Counted from the first letter of the stretch, positions 45,158 to 55,020 are shown. The stretch: 64,000 nucleotides of DNA from Silvimonas terrae (GCF_014202765.1 NZ_JACHHN010000007.1:90194-154193), one strand, 5' to 3'. Translations and numbers: made by a program. Notes: generated by a model from the letters alone, not told the origin.

Positions 45158-46624
45158 TCAGAACAGCGGTTCGACAGCCCGATACAAGGTGGCAAAGCGT
45201 GCGCGGCGCGGCGATAGCCAGGTCGTGCGTTTTGCATCGGGCGTAAATCGGCCGGTCACCGGGGGCACCGGGCACACTGTGGCAATGTCTGCGGCAGGGT
45301 CGATGGCCAGGTGGGCCAGCCGTGCAGCGCCCAAGGCCGGGCCCACTTCGCCACCTTCCCGGCAGACCAGTTCCCGGCCCAGCACATCGGCCAGCAGCTG
45401 CACCCAGTAAGCGCTCCGCGAACCGCCGCCAATAACGGTGACTTCTTCCGGCACCACCCCGGTGGCTTCCAGCGCGTCCACGCCGTCGGCCAGACCAAAG
45501 GCAACGCCCTCCAGCGTGGCATTGGCCAGATCAGCCGGGGCGGTCCCGGCGGTCAGGCCAAAAAACGCCCCTTGCGCGGCCGGGTTGTTGTGCGGGGTAC
45601 GCTCACCGGTCAGGTACGGCAAAAACAGCGGAGTGCGCGCATCCAGACCTTTGCGTTCTGCGGCCTGCAGCATGGTGGGCACGTCAGCAAAACCGGCCAG
45701 TTGCGCGGTGAAATCCAGGCAGGATGCGGCAGAGAGCATCACCGACATCAAATGCCAGGTCCCCGGCAGCGCATGGCAAAAGCTGTGTACGGCGCGTTGC
45801 GGGTTAGCGCGGAAACCATCCGAGGCAGCAAAGTACACGCCGGAGGTCCCCAGCGAGAGCATGGCCTGCCCCGGCGCGACAATACCCGCGCCAATGGCGC
45901 CGGCGGCGTTATCGCTGGCGCCAGCCACAATCGGGATGCTGCGCAGCCCCCAGCGGGCTGCCAGTTCCGGCTTGAGCTGACCGGTAATCTGATTGCCTTC
46001 AAACAGCTTGGGCATGTGATCGCGAGTGAGACCGGTCGCGGCCAGAATCTCGTCACTCCAGTCCCGTTTGCCCACATCCAGCCACAAGGTGCCAGCGGCG
46101 TCGGACAGATCCGTCGCAAAGTTGCCGCTCAGGCAATAACGCAGATAATCCTTGGGCAAGAGGACCGTGGCCACCTGCTTGAAGAGGTCTGGTTCGTGTT
46201 CGGCCACCCACAACAATTTGGGCGCGGTGAAGCCGGGCATCATCAGGTTGCCGGTGATCTGGCGCGATTGCGGCACGCGTTTTTCCAGTGCGGCGCATTG
46301 GGCAAAGGCGCGGCCATCGTTCCACAGCATGGCCGGGCGCAAGACCTTGCCGGCTGCGTCCAGCAGCGTGGCGCCATGCATCTGGCCGGTCAGGCCAATG
46401 GCTTCGATATCGCTGGCGACAATGCCCTCTTTGGCACCCAGCGCCAGCACGGCGGGAATAGCAGATTCGCAAGCGGCCCACCAGTCGGCCGGGCTTTGTT
46501 CAGACCACAAGGGTTGCGGGCGCGATACCGTCAATGGCGCACTGGCGCTGGCGCGCACGGTGCCGGCGCGGTCCAGCAAAATGGCTTTCAGGCTGGAAGT
46601 ACCCAGATCAATACCAATAAACAT
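45158..46624 (-). CDS. xylB: xylulokinase
   Basis: FGGY-family kinase (488 residues) phosphorylating D-xylulose to xylulose-5-phosphate for the pentose-phosphate pathway. N-terminus MFIGIDLGTSSLKAILLDRA, then TGQMHGATLLD, GASDNAAGAIGAG and the C-terminal VTVIGGGSRSAYWVQLLADV. AGGAG lies before ATG 46624. A promoter/operator-like sequence copied from that of xylA lies 62 bp upstream, so xylB-F-G-H may be a unit separate from xylA. Confidence 0.96.
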   Translation of the reverse strand: MFIGIDLGTSSLKAILLDRAGTVRASASAPLTVSRPQPLWSEQSPADWWAACESAIPAVLALGAKEGIVASDIEAIGLTGQMHGATLLDAAGKVLRPAMLWNDGRAFAQCAALEKRVPQSRQITGNLMMPGFTAPKLLWVAEHEPDLFKQVATVLLPKDYLRYCLSGNFATDLSDAAGTLWLDVGKRDWSDEILAATGLTRDHMPKLFEGNQITGQLKPELAARWGLRSIPIVAGASDNAAGAIGAGIVAPGQAMLSLGTSGVYFAASDGFRANPQRAVHSFCHALPGTWHLMSVMLSAASCLDFTAQLAGFADVPTMLQAAERKGLDARTPLFLPYLTGERTPHNNPAAQGAFFGLTAGTAPADLANATLEGVAFGLADGVDALEATGVVPEEVTVIGGGSRSAYWVQLLADVLGRELVCREGGEVGPALGAARLAHLAIDPAADIATVCPVPPVTGRFTPDAKRTTWLSPRRARFATLYRAVEPLF

Positions 46625-46685
46625 CGTGACTCCTGCACCAGACAGGTGCAATCCATACATGACAATCGGGTGGACACAGGTTCTG

Positions 46686-46740
46686 CTTGTAGTCAGTTTC
46701 GGACAATTACAAAATCTGCCGAAACGGATGACGTTTTTTC
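46686..46740 (-). promoter_or_regulatory. putative XylR operator/promoter upstream of xylB
   Basis: Aligns without gaps to 48487-48541, sharing cttgtagtc, acaattac, aaatc and cgtttttt at equal spacing. In this copy the centre is also bordered by GTTTCGG...CCGAAAC inverted arms. Distance to the xylB ATG is 62 bp, against 58 bp for the xylA copy. Confidence 0.7.
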
Positions 46741-46949
46741 AGCAGAAAATCCCGTTTGAAATCAAACACAAGATCACAAGGCAAAAGAAAGGCGCCACGG
46801 AATGGTCCGTAGCGCCAGAGCTGCCGCGCCGTTGTTGCCATGGCACCAAACAGCAAGCGAGGAAGGCCGTCATCGGCCCAATCTGCACACCCCGCGAGCA
46901 TGGGGTCAGGCGGGAGGTGCGAAATACATATCCTGACTCGGCACACCAC

Positions 46950-47090
46950 TCACTCGTCATTCCGGCGAACGCCGGAATCCAGTTCTAAACAACCGCGTCG
47001 AAGACGCTGACCACGGTTGTTCCAATCCGCAAAGGCCACCTTCGGCGCCCCACTGGATTCCGGCTCAAGGCCGGAATGACGATGTTTTGG
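46950..47090. repeat. dispersed repeats between xylA and xylB
   Basis: Two palindromic units, cattccggcgaacgccggaa (46960-46979) and ggattccggctcaaggccgg (47053-47072), the same family as in the nar region. With the operator they fill the 485-bp gap between xylB and xylA; no gene is seen there. Confidence 0.8.
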
Positions 47091-47109
47091 TATGCGCAGC
47101 CCGGTTCAA

Positions 47110-48429
47110 TCAACCGTAGATGTACCGGTTAACGATGTTCTCCAGGTGCTCCTGGCGACCGCTGACATGCTTGGGCGCAATATTGTTCGAGATCGCCCAC
47201 TGCGCCACGTCTTCCAGCGATTGCTGGCCGGCCAGCACCTGTTTGCCAAACTCGCCATTCCAGCCGGCGTAGCGCTTGTCTTTCAGTTCGGCCAGGGTGT
47301 CTTTCTCGATCATTTTTGCGGCGCGCTTGAGGGCCAGCGCCAGCACATCAATCGCCCCGATGTGGCCAAGAAACAGGTCCTCCAGGTCCGAGCTTTGGCG
47401 CCGTACTTTGGAGTCAAAGTTAAAGCCGCCTGTGGTGAAGCCGCCGCCCTTGAGAATCTCATACGTTGCCAGCGTCATTTCTTCCACGCTGTTGGGGAAC
47501 TGGTCGGTATCCCAACCGTTTTGCGGATCGCCGCGGTTGGCATCGATCGAGCCCAGAATACCCAGCGACACCGCCGTGGCAATTTCATGCTGGAACGAGT
47601 GCCCCGCCAGCGTGGCGTGGTTGGCTTCGATGTTGACCTTGATTTCTTTTTCCAGGCCAAAGTCTTTGAGAAAGCCGTACACCGTGGCGCTGTCATAGTC
47701 GTACTGGTGCTTGGTCGGCTCTTGCGGCTTGGGTTCGATCAGGATCGTGCCCTTGAAACCCAGCTTGTGCTTGTGTTCCACCACCATTTGCATAAAGCGG
47801 CCCAGTTGGGCGCGTTCACGCTTCAGATCGGTATTCAGGAGGGTTTCATAGCCTTCACGGCCGCCCCACAGCACATAGTTGGCACCACCCAGACGATGGG
47901 TCGCGCCCATGGCGTTGAACACCTGCGTGGCCGCATAGGCAAAGACTTCCGGGTTCGGGTTGGTGGCAGCGCCAGCGGCATAACGCGGATTGCTGAAGAC
48001 ATTGGCGGTACCCCACAACAGTTTCACGCCGGTTTCGGCCTGCTTCTGTTCCAGGTAGTCCGTCATGCGTGCGAAGTTTTCTACGTATTCGCCAATGGAA
48101 TGGCCTTCCGAAACCACATCGCAATCGTGAAAGGTGTAAAACGGGACGGAGAGCTTGGAGAAAAACTCGAACGCGGCATCGGCCTTGCCCTTGGCGACAC
48201 TGATGGCGTCGCCACTTTTGAACCAGGGCCGCTCGAATACACCCGGACCGAACACGTCAGAGCCAGGCCAGCAGAAGGTATGCCAGTAACACACAGCCAG
48301 TCGCAAATGCTCGGCCATGGTTTTGCCCAGCACCACCTCATCTGGGTTGTAGTGCCGGAAAGCAAACAGGTTGTCGGATTGCGGACCTTCAAAACGGACC
48401 TTGCCGACGTTGGCAAAGACTTCAGCCAT
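47110..48429 (-). CDS. xylA: xylose isomerase
   Basis: Converts D-xylose to D-xylulose, 439 residues, the class II length. Signature runs: [15 protein letters not shown] (catalytic His/Asp), [44 protein letters not shown] and [20 protein letters not shown] (metal ligands). ATG 48429 ([15 protein letters not shown]) has GTGGAG upstream. It is transcribed divergently from xylR. Confidence 0.97.
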   Translation of the reverse strand: MAEVFANVGKVRFEGPQSDNLFAFRHYNPDEVVLGKTMAEHLRLAVCYWHTFCWPGSDVFGPGVFERPWFKSGDAISVAKGKADAAFEFFSKLSVPFYTFHDCDVVSEGHSIGEYVENFARMTDYLEQKQAETGVKLLWGTANVFSNPRYAAGAATNPNPEVFAYAATQVFNAMGATHRLGGANYVLWGGREGYETLLNTDLKRERAQLGRFMQMVVEHKHKLGFKGTILIEPKPQEPTKHQYDYDSATVYGFLKDFGLEKEIKVNIEANHATLAGHSFQHEIATAVSLGILGSIDANRGDPQNGWDTDQFPNSVEEMTLATYEILKGGGFTTGGFNFDSKVRRQSSDLEDLFLGHIGAIDVLALALKRAAKMIEKDTLAELKDKRYAGWNGEFGKQVLAGQQSLEDVAQWAISNNIAPKHVSGRQEHLENIVNRYIYG

Positions 48430-48486
48430 ATGCGTAACTCCACGGATAACGGATTGGAAAACCACTGAACGAGGCAAATCGTAGGA

Positions 48487-48541
48487 CTTGTAGTCGCCTT
48501 GCCACAATTACGAAATCGGCCAGCGACATTGCCGTTTTTTG
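48487..48541 (-). promoter_or_regulatory. putative XylR operator/promoter upstream of xylA
   Basis: Sister of 46686-46740. It lies in the 222-bp gap between the divergent xylA and xylR genes, 58 bp before the xylA ATG, the expected place for an AraC-type activator site. Confidence 0.7.
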
Positions 48542-48651
48542 GCAAGGGGGTGCGCCCCGAAGCGGCGCAATTTACAATCCATCTCATACCTTGAAACCGT
48601 TTCCGGACCCTGATTTGCACCAGTTTGGCGCAATCACCCAAGGACACACGA

Positions 48652-49872
48652 ATGAGCCACCCCAGCCAGGCAGACCGTAGCGGCAAAGTGCCGCACCGTA
48701 TTGCCCTTCTGTTCAATGCCAACAAGATTTACGACCGTGAGGTGATTACCGGTATTGGCGAGTACCTGCGCTCTACCCGCGTGGCCTGGGATCTGTTTCT
48801 GGAAGAAGACTTTCGCTGTCGCCTCAATGGCCTGGAACACTGGCAAGGTGACGGCATCATTGCCGACTTCGATGACCCCGCCGTGGCCGAGATCCTCAGC
48901 CGCAGCCCGTTGCCTGTGGTGGCTGTGGGCAGTTCTTATCAGGATGAGGCGGACTATCCGGGCGGCGTGCCCTACGTGGCCACCGACAATTTCAAGCTGG
49001 TGCGGCTGGCGCACGATCACTTGATTGATGTGGGGCTGGAACGCTTTGCCATGTACAGCCTGCCGGAATCTACGGTGAACCGCTGGGCGCAAGAGCGTGA
49101 GAAAGCGTTTATCAAGCTGGCCGGTGCGGATGCCCCCATTAACCGGGGTCTGGCCACCTCTCCGGATGGCTGGAACAGCGCCAGCGAGCGCCTGGTCAGT
49201 TGGTTGAACGCCCTGCCCAAACCGGTGGGCATCATTGCCGTGACCGACGCACGTGCGCGCCACCTGTTGCAGGCTTGCCTGACGGCGGGTATTGCCGTGC
49301 CGGAAGAAGTCGCCATCATCGGCATCGATAACGATCCACTCACCCGCAATCTCAACCGTATTCCGTTAAGTTCAGTCGCCCAGGGGTGTGAAGAAATGGG
49401 CCGTACCGCCGCGCACATGCTGCACCAGATGCTCAATGGGGCGCGGCTGGGCAACACGCGCATTCTGGTGCCACCGGTGGGCATCAATGTGCTGGCCTCC
49501 AGCCAGTATCAACCGCTCTCCAGCCCCTATGTGATGCGGGCGCGGCATTACATCCGCCAGTACGCCTGCCAGGGCATCAAGACCGAACAGGTGGCGGATT
49601 ACGTCGGCGTGTCGCGTTCCTCACTGGAAAGCTATTTCCGCCGCGAACTTGGTTACACCGTGCACCAGGAAATCCTCCTGTTCAAACTGGAAAAAGCCCG
49701 CGAAATGCTGCTGCAGGGCGAGCTTTCTACCGGCGACATTGCCGTGCGTTGCGGATTTACCTCGCTGCAATACCTGCACGCGGTGTTCAAGCGCGAACTG
49801 GGTTGTACCCCGCGTGAATTCTACGACCGCAGCAAAGACGCGCGCGGCGTGCCGCCGACAGTCACGCAATAA
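48652..49872 (+). CDS. xylR: xylose operon activator XylR
   Basis: 406-residue AraC-family activator with a LacI/GalR-like N-terminal xylose-binding domain (IALLFNANKIYDREVITGIG, GIIADFDDPAVAEIL, PEEVAIIGIDNDP) and a C-terminal double HTH (about 300-395: VADYVGVSRSSLESYFRREL, IAVRCGFTSLQYLHAVFKRE). ATG 48652 has AGGAC upstream. It is divergent from xylA. By analogy with E. coli it activates xylA/xylB/xylFGH when xylose is bound; the two paired 55-bp sequences are its likely targets. Confidence 0.95.
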   Translation: MSHPSQADRSGKVPHRIALLFNANKIYDREVITGIGEYLRSTRVAWDLFLEEDFRCRLNGLEHWQGDGIIADFDDPAVAEILSRSPLPVVAVGSSYQDEADYPGGVPYVATDNFKLVRLAHDHLIDVGLERFAMYSLPESTVNRWAQEREKAFIKLAGADAPINRGLATSPDGWNSASERLVSWLNALPKPVGIIAVTDARARHLLQACLTAGIAVPEEVAIIGIDNDPLTRNLNRIPLSSVAQGCEEMGRTAAHMLHQMLNGARLGNTRILVPPVGINVLASSQYQPLSSPYVMRARHYIRQYACQGIKTEQVADYVGVSRSSLESYFRRELGYTVHQEILLFKLEKAREMLLQGELSTGDIAVRCGFTSLQYLHAVFKRELGCTPREFYDRSKDARGVPPTVTQ

Positions 49873-49960
49873 ATCCCAACACAAGAAAACAGGGCCGGCA
49901 AACGTCTGGCCTGCCAATCAAAACAGAAACGCGGCTTTACGCTTTATCCCCGGAGATTGA

Positions 49961-50989
49961 ATGTCCATTTTGCCCATCCAGACCACGGCCTGGGATCACG
50001 GCGCCAGCCTGTTTACCCTGCGCAACTCTCACGACATGCGCGTGGTGGTGACCGACATCGGTGCCTCGCTGGTCTCCTGGTATGCCCCGGACCGGGCTGG
50101 TCGCATGGCCGACGTATTGCTGGGATATCCGGACGCGGCCGGCTACCTGGAAGGCAGCGGTTTTTTTGGCAGTGTGGCCGGACGCTGGGCCAACCGCATC
50201 AAAGGTGCCCGTTTCAATATCGACGGCCAGGAATTCAGCCCGGATGCCAATGAGGGCGCCAACCATCTGCATGGCGGCTTTGCCGGCTTTCATAACCAGC
50301 GCTGGCAGGCGCATGTGTCACTGGATTCATTGCGTCTGTCTTTGATCTCGCCCGATGGCGCCGGCGGTTTTCCCGGCAACTTGCGGGTCGAAGTGGACTA
50401 CCGGCTGGATGATACTGGCACGCTGACCATTGCCTACGCGGCGGCCACCGACGCCCCTACCCCGCTCAATCTGACCAGCCACGCCTATTTCAACCTGTCT
50501 GGCGGCGATTCGGATGTGCGCGACCACCTGTTATCAATTAACGCCGATGACTATCTGGCCATTGATGACGAGTCCATCCCCATCGCCACTGTCCCGGTGG
50601 CGGGTTCCGCCTTTGATTTCCGGGCCGCTGCCCCTGTGGGCTCCCGGCTGGACTGGCCGGACTCCCAACTGGCCCTGGCCAGCGGCTTTGATCATTGCTA
50701 CGTACTCAATGGCGAACCTGGCACCTTGCGTGACGTCGCCACCCTGTACGATCCGGCCAGTGGTCGGGAGCTAGTGACGGCCACCACTGAGCGTGGTCTG
50801 CAACTGTATACCGGCAATTTTCTGGACGGCATGAAAGGTCGCCGTGCCTGGCAAGCACGCGACGGCTTGTGCCTGGAGGCGCAGCGCTTTCCCAACCAGA
50901 TCAACTCGGAAGACGCGGAACTGGTGATCTTGCGACCAGGCAAAATCTACCGCCAGGTCACCACTTACCGCTTGGGCGTGCGCAACTGA
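49961..50989 (+). CDS. galM: aldose 1-epimerase (mutarotase)
   Basis: 342 residues. Interconverts alpha and beta anomers of aldoses. Motifs: GFFGSVAGRWANRIKGARF, NEGANHLHGG, LTSHAYFNLSGG (catalytic His), GFDHCYVLNG and GLQLYTGNFLDG with C-terminal CLEAQRFPNQIN (catalytic Glu). CGGAG lies before the ATG. It sits 88 bp after xylR on the same strand, so it probably serves xylose here, possibly supplying the alpha-pyranose for XylA. The galactose name is by family only. Confidence 0.93.
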   Translation: MSILPIQTTAWDHGASLFTLRNSHDMRVVVTDIGASLVSWYAPDRAGRMADVLLGYPDAAGYLEGSGFFGSVAGRWANRIKGARFNIDGQEFSPDANEGANHLHGGFAGFHNQRWQAHVSLDSLRLSLISPDGAGGFPGNLRVEVDYRLDDTGTLTIAYAAATDAPTPLNLTSHAYFNLSGGDSDVRDHLLSINADDYLAIDDESIPIATVPVAGSAFDFRAAAPVGSRLDWPDSQLALASGFDHCYVLNGEPGTLRDVATLYDPASGRELVTATTERGLQLYTGNFLDGMKGRRAWQARDGLCLEAQRFPNQINSEDAELVILRPGKIYRQVTTYRLGVRN

Positions 50990-51010
50990 CCCAAGGGTTA
51001 TATCAGGAAC

Positions 51011-51041
51011 AAAAACGCCGCCATGCTCGCGGCGTTTTTTT
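51011..51041 (+). terminator. intrinsic terminator after galM
   Basis: ACGCCGC-CATGCTC-GCGGCGT stem-loop followed by a run of T. Confidence 0.9.
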
Positions 51042-51519
51042 CTGCCTGATGTAACCCGATCAGGCTATTTGTTTTTAAAAGACGTCCTGCCGTTTTGCCA
51101 AAACGCCCCCTGACAATGCCAGGAAAATCCTGCTAAATCAATTCAGCTACCTATATCACTCCAATTACTTAAAACACACCAGCATACCGATTGGCCGATA
51201 AAAAAATCGTGCTGGAAGACGGGTTCAATGTATTAAGCGCAATATGGCTGAAACACCGCCGACACAAATCGCCCGGACGCCCCGTTACGACCGCCGGCGT
51301 GTTCATTTTTACCGTTCATCAAAAAACATACACTTTCGTATATTAAAGTTTGCTTAAGTTGTCTTTCTGCCAGAATCCCACCTAGTATTTTTAATTGCCA
51401 CTGATTCCAGAATGGCAGCACTTTCACGTGCGCAATAAACGTACCCGTATTTTTATTGCAGACCGCGCGCACCGCGTGGATTTTCGCTATGCAAAAGCAA
51501 AACCAATAAAGCAAGGAAA
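51042..51519. other. AT-rich 478-bp non-coding stretch
   Basis: Clearly richer in A/T than its surroundings and without a convincing frame. It must contain the promoter of the chemoreceptor gene at 51520. I cannot place one exactly. Confidence 0.5.
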
Positions 51520-52851
51520 ATGCAGATCATGTTCAATAGCCAATTAAAAAGCAGACTCAAAACACTGGAGCAAACACTCCAGCAAGAACAGGCCTGGAAG
51601 AGCGCACTAGACCGCTCTACCGCAGTGATTGAGTTTGCCCCTGATGGCACGATTCTGGACGCCAACGAAAACTTCACCCGCACCACGGGTTATCGCCGCG
51701 ATGAATTGGTCGGTAAACACCACCGTATGCTGTGCGACACCCAATATGCCAATTCAGCCGAATACGCAGATTTCTGGCGACGCCTGGCACAGGGCGAATA
51801 CTTTAACGGCAACTACAAGCGCCTGGGTAAAAGTGGTCAGCGCCTTTGGCTGGAGGCGACCTATAACCCGATCTTTGATGAGCACCGCCGCGTGATCAAG
51901 GTCATCAAATTTGCGCACGATATTACCCGCCAGATCGAAGACAGCCTGGCACAGCACAATATGCTTGAAGCGCTGGATCGTTCCATGGCGGTGATTGAAT
52001 TCAATATGGATGGCACCATTCTCACCGCCAACGAAAATTTTCTGAAAACCACGGGTTACCGGCTGGATGAAATCAAGGGCAAACATCACCGGATTTTTTG
52101 CGAGCCGGAATACCGCGATAGCGTGGCTTACGCTGATTTCTGGCGTGCCCTGAACCGGGGCCAGTTCATGTCCGGCCAGTTCAAGCGCGTTGCACGCAAT
52201 GGTTCTGCGCTGTGGATGGAAGCCACCTACAACCCTATTTTCAATAGCGATAACCAGCCCTACAAAGTCATCAAGTTTGCCAACGACATTACAGAACGGA
52301 TGGTGCAGCAGGAGGCTGATGCGCAGAACGCCCGCCGCGCCTACGCCATTTCTGAAGAGACCGATGTGGTCTCGGAAGAAGGCAAACAGGTTATTCACCG
52401 CGCCGCACAAGAAATGCACGACATTGCCAGCACCGTGCAATCCGCCTCAAAACTGATTGAAGAGTTGGGCACAAAATCGTCGCAGATCAGCAGCATCGTC
52501 AATACCATCAAGGAAATTGCCGATCAGACCAACTTGTTGGCACTGAACGCCGCCATTGAAGCGGCCCGCGCCGGTGAACAAGGCCGGGGATTTGCGGTCG
52601 TGGCCGATGAAGTGCGCAAACTCGCGGAACGCACCGGGGTGTCCACCACGGAAATCGCCGGCATGACTGGCAAAATCCAGGAAGGCACCCGCACCGCAAT
52701 CGAGAGCATGGGCGCGTGCGTCATGCAGGCCAACGATGGTGTTGGTCTGGCCCGGCAAGCGGGCGACGCCATTACCCGCATCAGCGATAGTTCCAAACAG
52801 GTGGTACGCGTGATCGGGGAGTTTTCTGCGGTGAAATCAGCGACGGTGTAG
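51520..52851 (+). CDS. soluble PAS-PAS methyl-accepting chemoreceptor (BdlA-like)
   Basis: 443 residues without a transmembrane helix. Two PAS domains (about 25-140 and 147-262) are clear internal duplicates ([20 protein letters not shown] against [20 protein letters not shown], both with [20 protein letters not shown]). They are followed by a short MCP signalling domain with the invariant hairpin [41 protein letters not shown]. The protein stops soon after the hairpin helix, a size close to P. aeruginosa BdlA (biofilm dispersal). Redox or c-di-GMP-linked sensing is inference. The start could also be ATG 51529. Confidence 0.88.
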   Translation: MQIMFNSQLKSRLKTLEQTLQQEQAWKSALDRSTAVIEFAPDGTILDANENFTRTTGYRRDELVGKHHRMLCDTQYANSAEYADFWRRLAQGEYFNGNYKRLGKSGQRLWLEATYNPIFDEHRRVIKVIKFAHDITRQIEDSLAQHNMLEALDRSMAVIEFNMDGTILTANENFLKTTGYRLDEIKGKHHRIFCEPEYRDSVAYADFWRALNRGQFMSGQFKRVARNGSALWMEATYNPIFNSDNQPYKVIKFANDITERMVQQEADAQNARRAYAISEETDVVSEEGKQVIHRAAQEMHDIASTVQSASKLIEELGTKSSQISSIVNTIKEIADQTNLLALNAAIEAARAGEQGRGFAVVADEVRKLAERTGVSTTEIAGMTGKIQEGTRTAIESMGACVMQANDGVGLARQAGDAITRISDSSKQVVRVIGEFSAVKSATV

Positions 52852-52866
52852 GCAAACGTCTGCAGC

Positions 52867-52893
52867 AAAAAGGGCGCCCCTGGCGCCCTTTTT
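52867..52893. terminator. terminator between convergent genes
   Basis: AAAAAGGGCGCC-CCT-GGCGCCCTTTTT. A/T tracts on both sides let it serve both strands. Confidence 0.92.
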
Positions 52894-52910
52894 CATTCAC
52901 TGCACCTGCC

Positions 52911-54296
52911 TTATGACGCCTTGCAGCCCAACCCCTCAAACGATGCCTTGCTGCCATAGGTGACCGAAGGCAAATAGGGTCCGATCACGGATTGCTCCTG
53001 GCCTGGCACCAGCACGTTTTGTAGCGCGTTGGCGAAGGATGGCTCTGGCAGCATGTTCCGCATGATCAAGAGTCCATCGTTGGGATGGCCATTGCCGTCA
53101 CCCACATCCGACCACTGGACCCAGCCATAACCGCACGCGGTGGTGGCATTGGCCGGTCGGTCTGCGCTGCGACTGATAGCGATGACGTAATTGCCATTGG
53201 CATCTACCGGCACCTGCTCGTCATACATGCAGTCGGTCACCTTCTGCGTGTAAAACTCGTTCATGCAGATGGACCAGTATCGCAACTGCCCGGCCACGTG
53301 CGTCAGGCTGTTGTGGAAGGTGGCCGGCACTTGCGGCAACTTGCCGCGCAAGATGGCTACCGTACCGTAATCGCGGCTGATCATGCTCTCCACATAGGCG
53401 TTATCCGGATTGCCATACCAGTTTTGTTGATACGCCGGGGTGCCACTACACAGGTAATAAAACAGGCATTGCAGGTTCCAGGTGCGGTTGAACGGGAAAT
53501 GCCAGTCACCCGGGTTCTGGGCCGGAAAGCTGTCGGGCACGTTGGCCTGATCCCGCAAACTGGCGTACGTGGCCTGCGGCAGAAAATTGGGTGTGCTCAG
53601 CGCGCTGGCGGGGTTGAGCTCTGCACAGGCGGCGTCACCGCTGAGCGTGCTGCCATCTGCATTCAAGACCGATACGTCCGGCAAACCCACCGCCCCCGTG
53701 TCATCCGCCCCTTGATCGGGTACGTAGACGCGGTACCAGAAGGTCACGGTCGGACCTGGCATGCCGGTGTAGAGCGTATTCGCGGCCGGTGTGGCAGGCG
53801 TGCTGCCAGCCACGATCTCTACCTGATAGTTGCGGGCATCGGCATAACGCGGGTTACCGGCAATAAACGGGTTGGTCGCGCCCGTAGCCGGCTGGATATC
53901 TTCATCATGCAGTACGTTCACCGGCTGCGCGTTGGTGTCGTAGCTCACGTAGGAGATATACCGTGAGTACGGAAACTGGCCGTTGACGAACAGATGCGCC
54001 CCAGCCGGGATGGTCACCGTTGCCGACCAGTAAGCGGCGCCGCTATCCGGATAGGCAAAGTTACCGTTGGGGTTATCCCGGGAGAGCGGCCCCTTCCACA
54101 AGCAGGTTTGTGCAGCATGTTGCACGCTGAACGAAGCCGGCAGAGGATTGGTCGGCGCCGGTGTGGGGGTGGCTGGCGTGGGTGCAGCAATGCTACTGGA
54201 GCCATCACTGCCGCAAGCGGACAGCAAGAGCGCGGAGATTGCACAGCTCAGGCCGATGGCCAGCGCACGGCGAGGTTTGGAAATGACAGCAGACAC
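52911..54296 (-). CDS. lipoprotein of unknown function
   Basis: 461 residues from a GTG with a near-perfect AAGGAGGAG ribosome-binding site, which overrules an ATG 75 bp upstream. Signal peptide with lipobox LLLSAC (Cys 28) and a TPTPAPTNP linker. The mature part is rich in Tyr, Asn and Pro, with several cysteines (QTCLWKGPLSRDNPNGNFAY, QCLFYYLC, WSICMNEFYTQKVTDCMYDE). I recognise no named family. It follows the TetR-type gene by 93 bp on the same strand, so that regulator may control it. Confidence 0.8.
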   Translation of the reverse strand: MSAVISKPRRALAIGLSCAISALLLSACGSDGSSSIAAPTPATPTPAPTNPLPASFSVQHAAQTCLWKGPLSRDNPNGNFAYPDSGAAYWSATVTIPAGAHLFVNGQFPYSRYISYVSYDTNAQPVNVLHDEDIQPATGATNPFIAGNPRYADARNYQVEIVAGSTPATPAANTLYTGMPGPTVTFWYRVYVPDQGADDTGAVGLPDVSVLNADGSTLSGDAACAELNPASALSTPNFLPQATYASLRDQANVPDSFPAQNPGDWHFPFNRTWNLQCLFYYLCSGTPAYQQNWYGNPDNAYVESMISRDYGTVAILRGKLPQVPATFHNSLTHVAGQLRYWSICMNEFYTQKVTDCMYDEQVPVDANGNYVIAISRSADRPANATTACGYGWVQWSDVGDGNGHPNDGLLIMRNMLPEPSFANALQNVLVPGQEQSVIGPYLPSVTYGSKASFEGLGCKAS

Positions 54297-54389
54297 GGAC
54301 TCCTCCTTGGATTTTGGTCGTGTATTACCGGTACTGGTTGTCGTTTTTTGCAGAGTCAAAAGCCGGTGCAACCGGCGCGATCAGCGCGA

Positions 54390-54980
54390 TCAGGGCAACG
54401 GGCGGCTGGAAAAACTGATGCCGCCGACGATGTAATCGCGCAGATATCGGTCCAGCCGGTCCCGGCTGGTGGTCTCAAGAGGCCACCAGCGCTCCAGACC
54501 GGCGTCGGGAATGACGTTCAGAACGGTATTGAAGGCATAGAGAATCTTGACCCCGGCGGCTTCCTGATCAAGCGCAGGGAGTGCCTGCCGGGCACCTGCT
54601 GAAAGCTGGAGGGAGACGGGCCCGAGGCCACGCGCCAGCAGTTCACGTCCGCGCTGGCCGCAATCGCCGGCCATCCGCGCCATCAGTTGCACGCGACCAC
54701 GGCCTTGCGGCGTGACCACCATGCGCACAATCGGGCGGATCATGGCTTCGGCGATATCCATCAGCGTGAGGGTGGCCCGTTGCGCGGCCAACATGGTTTC
54801 AATGTCATGGCTGTACGCGCTGGTGGCTTCAGCCACGGCGGCCTCGACCAGACCCCAGACATTGCCGAAGTGGTAATTCACCGCCGACTGATTCGCCACC
54901 CCAGCGAGCTTGTTGATGTTGCGCACGGAGGTTCCGTCCAGACCGCGCTCAGCCACGAGTTCGGTAATCGCCTCGATCAT
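54390..54980 (-). CDS. TetR-family transcriptional regulator, possibly 5'-truncated
   Basis: 196 residues. The N-terminal HTH is clear (MIEAITELVAERGLDGTSVR, LAGVANQSAVNYHFGN). The C-terminal ligand domain is of the type seen in TetR regulators with long helices and no clear ligand. The first residue aligns with the IL-AA part of helix 1, so 5-10 residues usually found before it are missing. A stop codon lies directly before the ATG and no ribosome-binding site is present. A terminator hairpin ends 11 bp upstream, leaving no room for a promoter. Confidence 0.8.
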   Translation of the reverse strand: MIEAITELVAERGLDGTSVRNINKLAGVANQSAVNYHFGNVWGLVEAAVAEATSAYSHDIETMLAAQRATLTLMDIAEAMIRPIVRMVVTPQGRGRVQLMARMAGDCGQRGRELLARGLGPVSLQLSAGARQALPALDQEAAGVKILYAFNTVLNVIPDAGLERWWPLETTSRDRLDRYLRDYIVGGISFSSRPLP

Positions 54981-54991
54981 CTAAAACAGAC

Positions 54992-55020
54992 AAGGCCCGC
55001 ACATTGCGGGCCTTTGCTTT
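54992..55020. terminator. terminator of the DUF262 cassette
   Basis: AAGGCCCGC-ACATT-GCGGGCCTT. On the minus strand it follows the cassette (ends 55130) and runs into a T-rich tail directly before the TetR-type start. Confidence 0.8.

Noticed and set aside
43569-45410. 613-codon plus-strand frame over xylG/xylF
   Set aside because: Mirror of real minus-strand genes with no family resemblance.
51233-51514. 93-codon minus-strand frame before the chemoreceptor
   Set aside because: AT-rich intergenic DNA with no ribosome-binding site and no recognisable product.
52600-52851. chemoreceptor broken by a frameshift at its C-terminus
   Set aside because: The end is abrupt compared with classic MCPs, but the total length suits BdlA-type proteins and a terminator follows directly.
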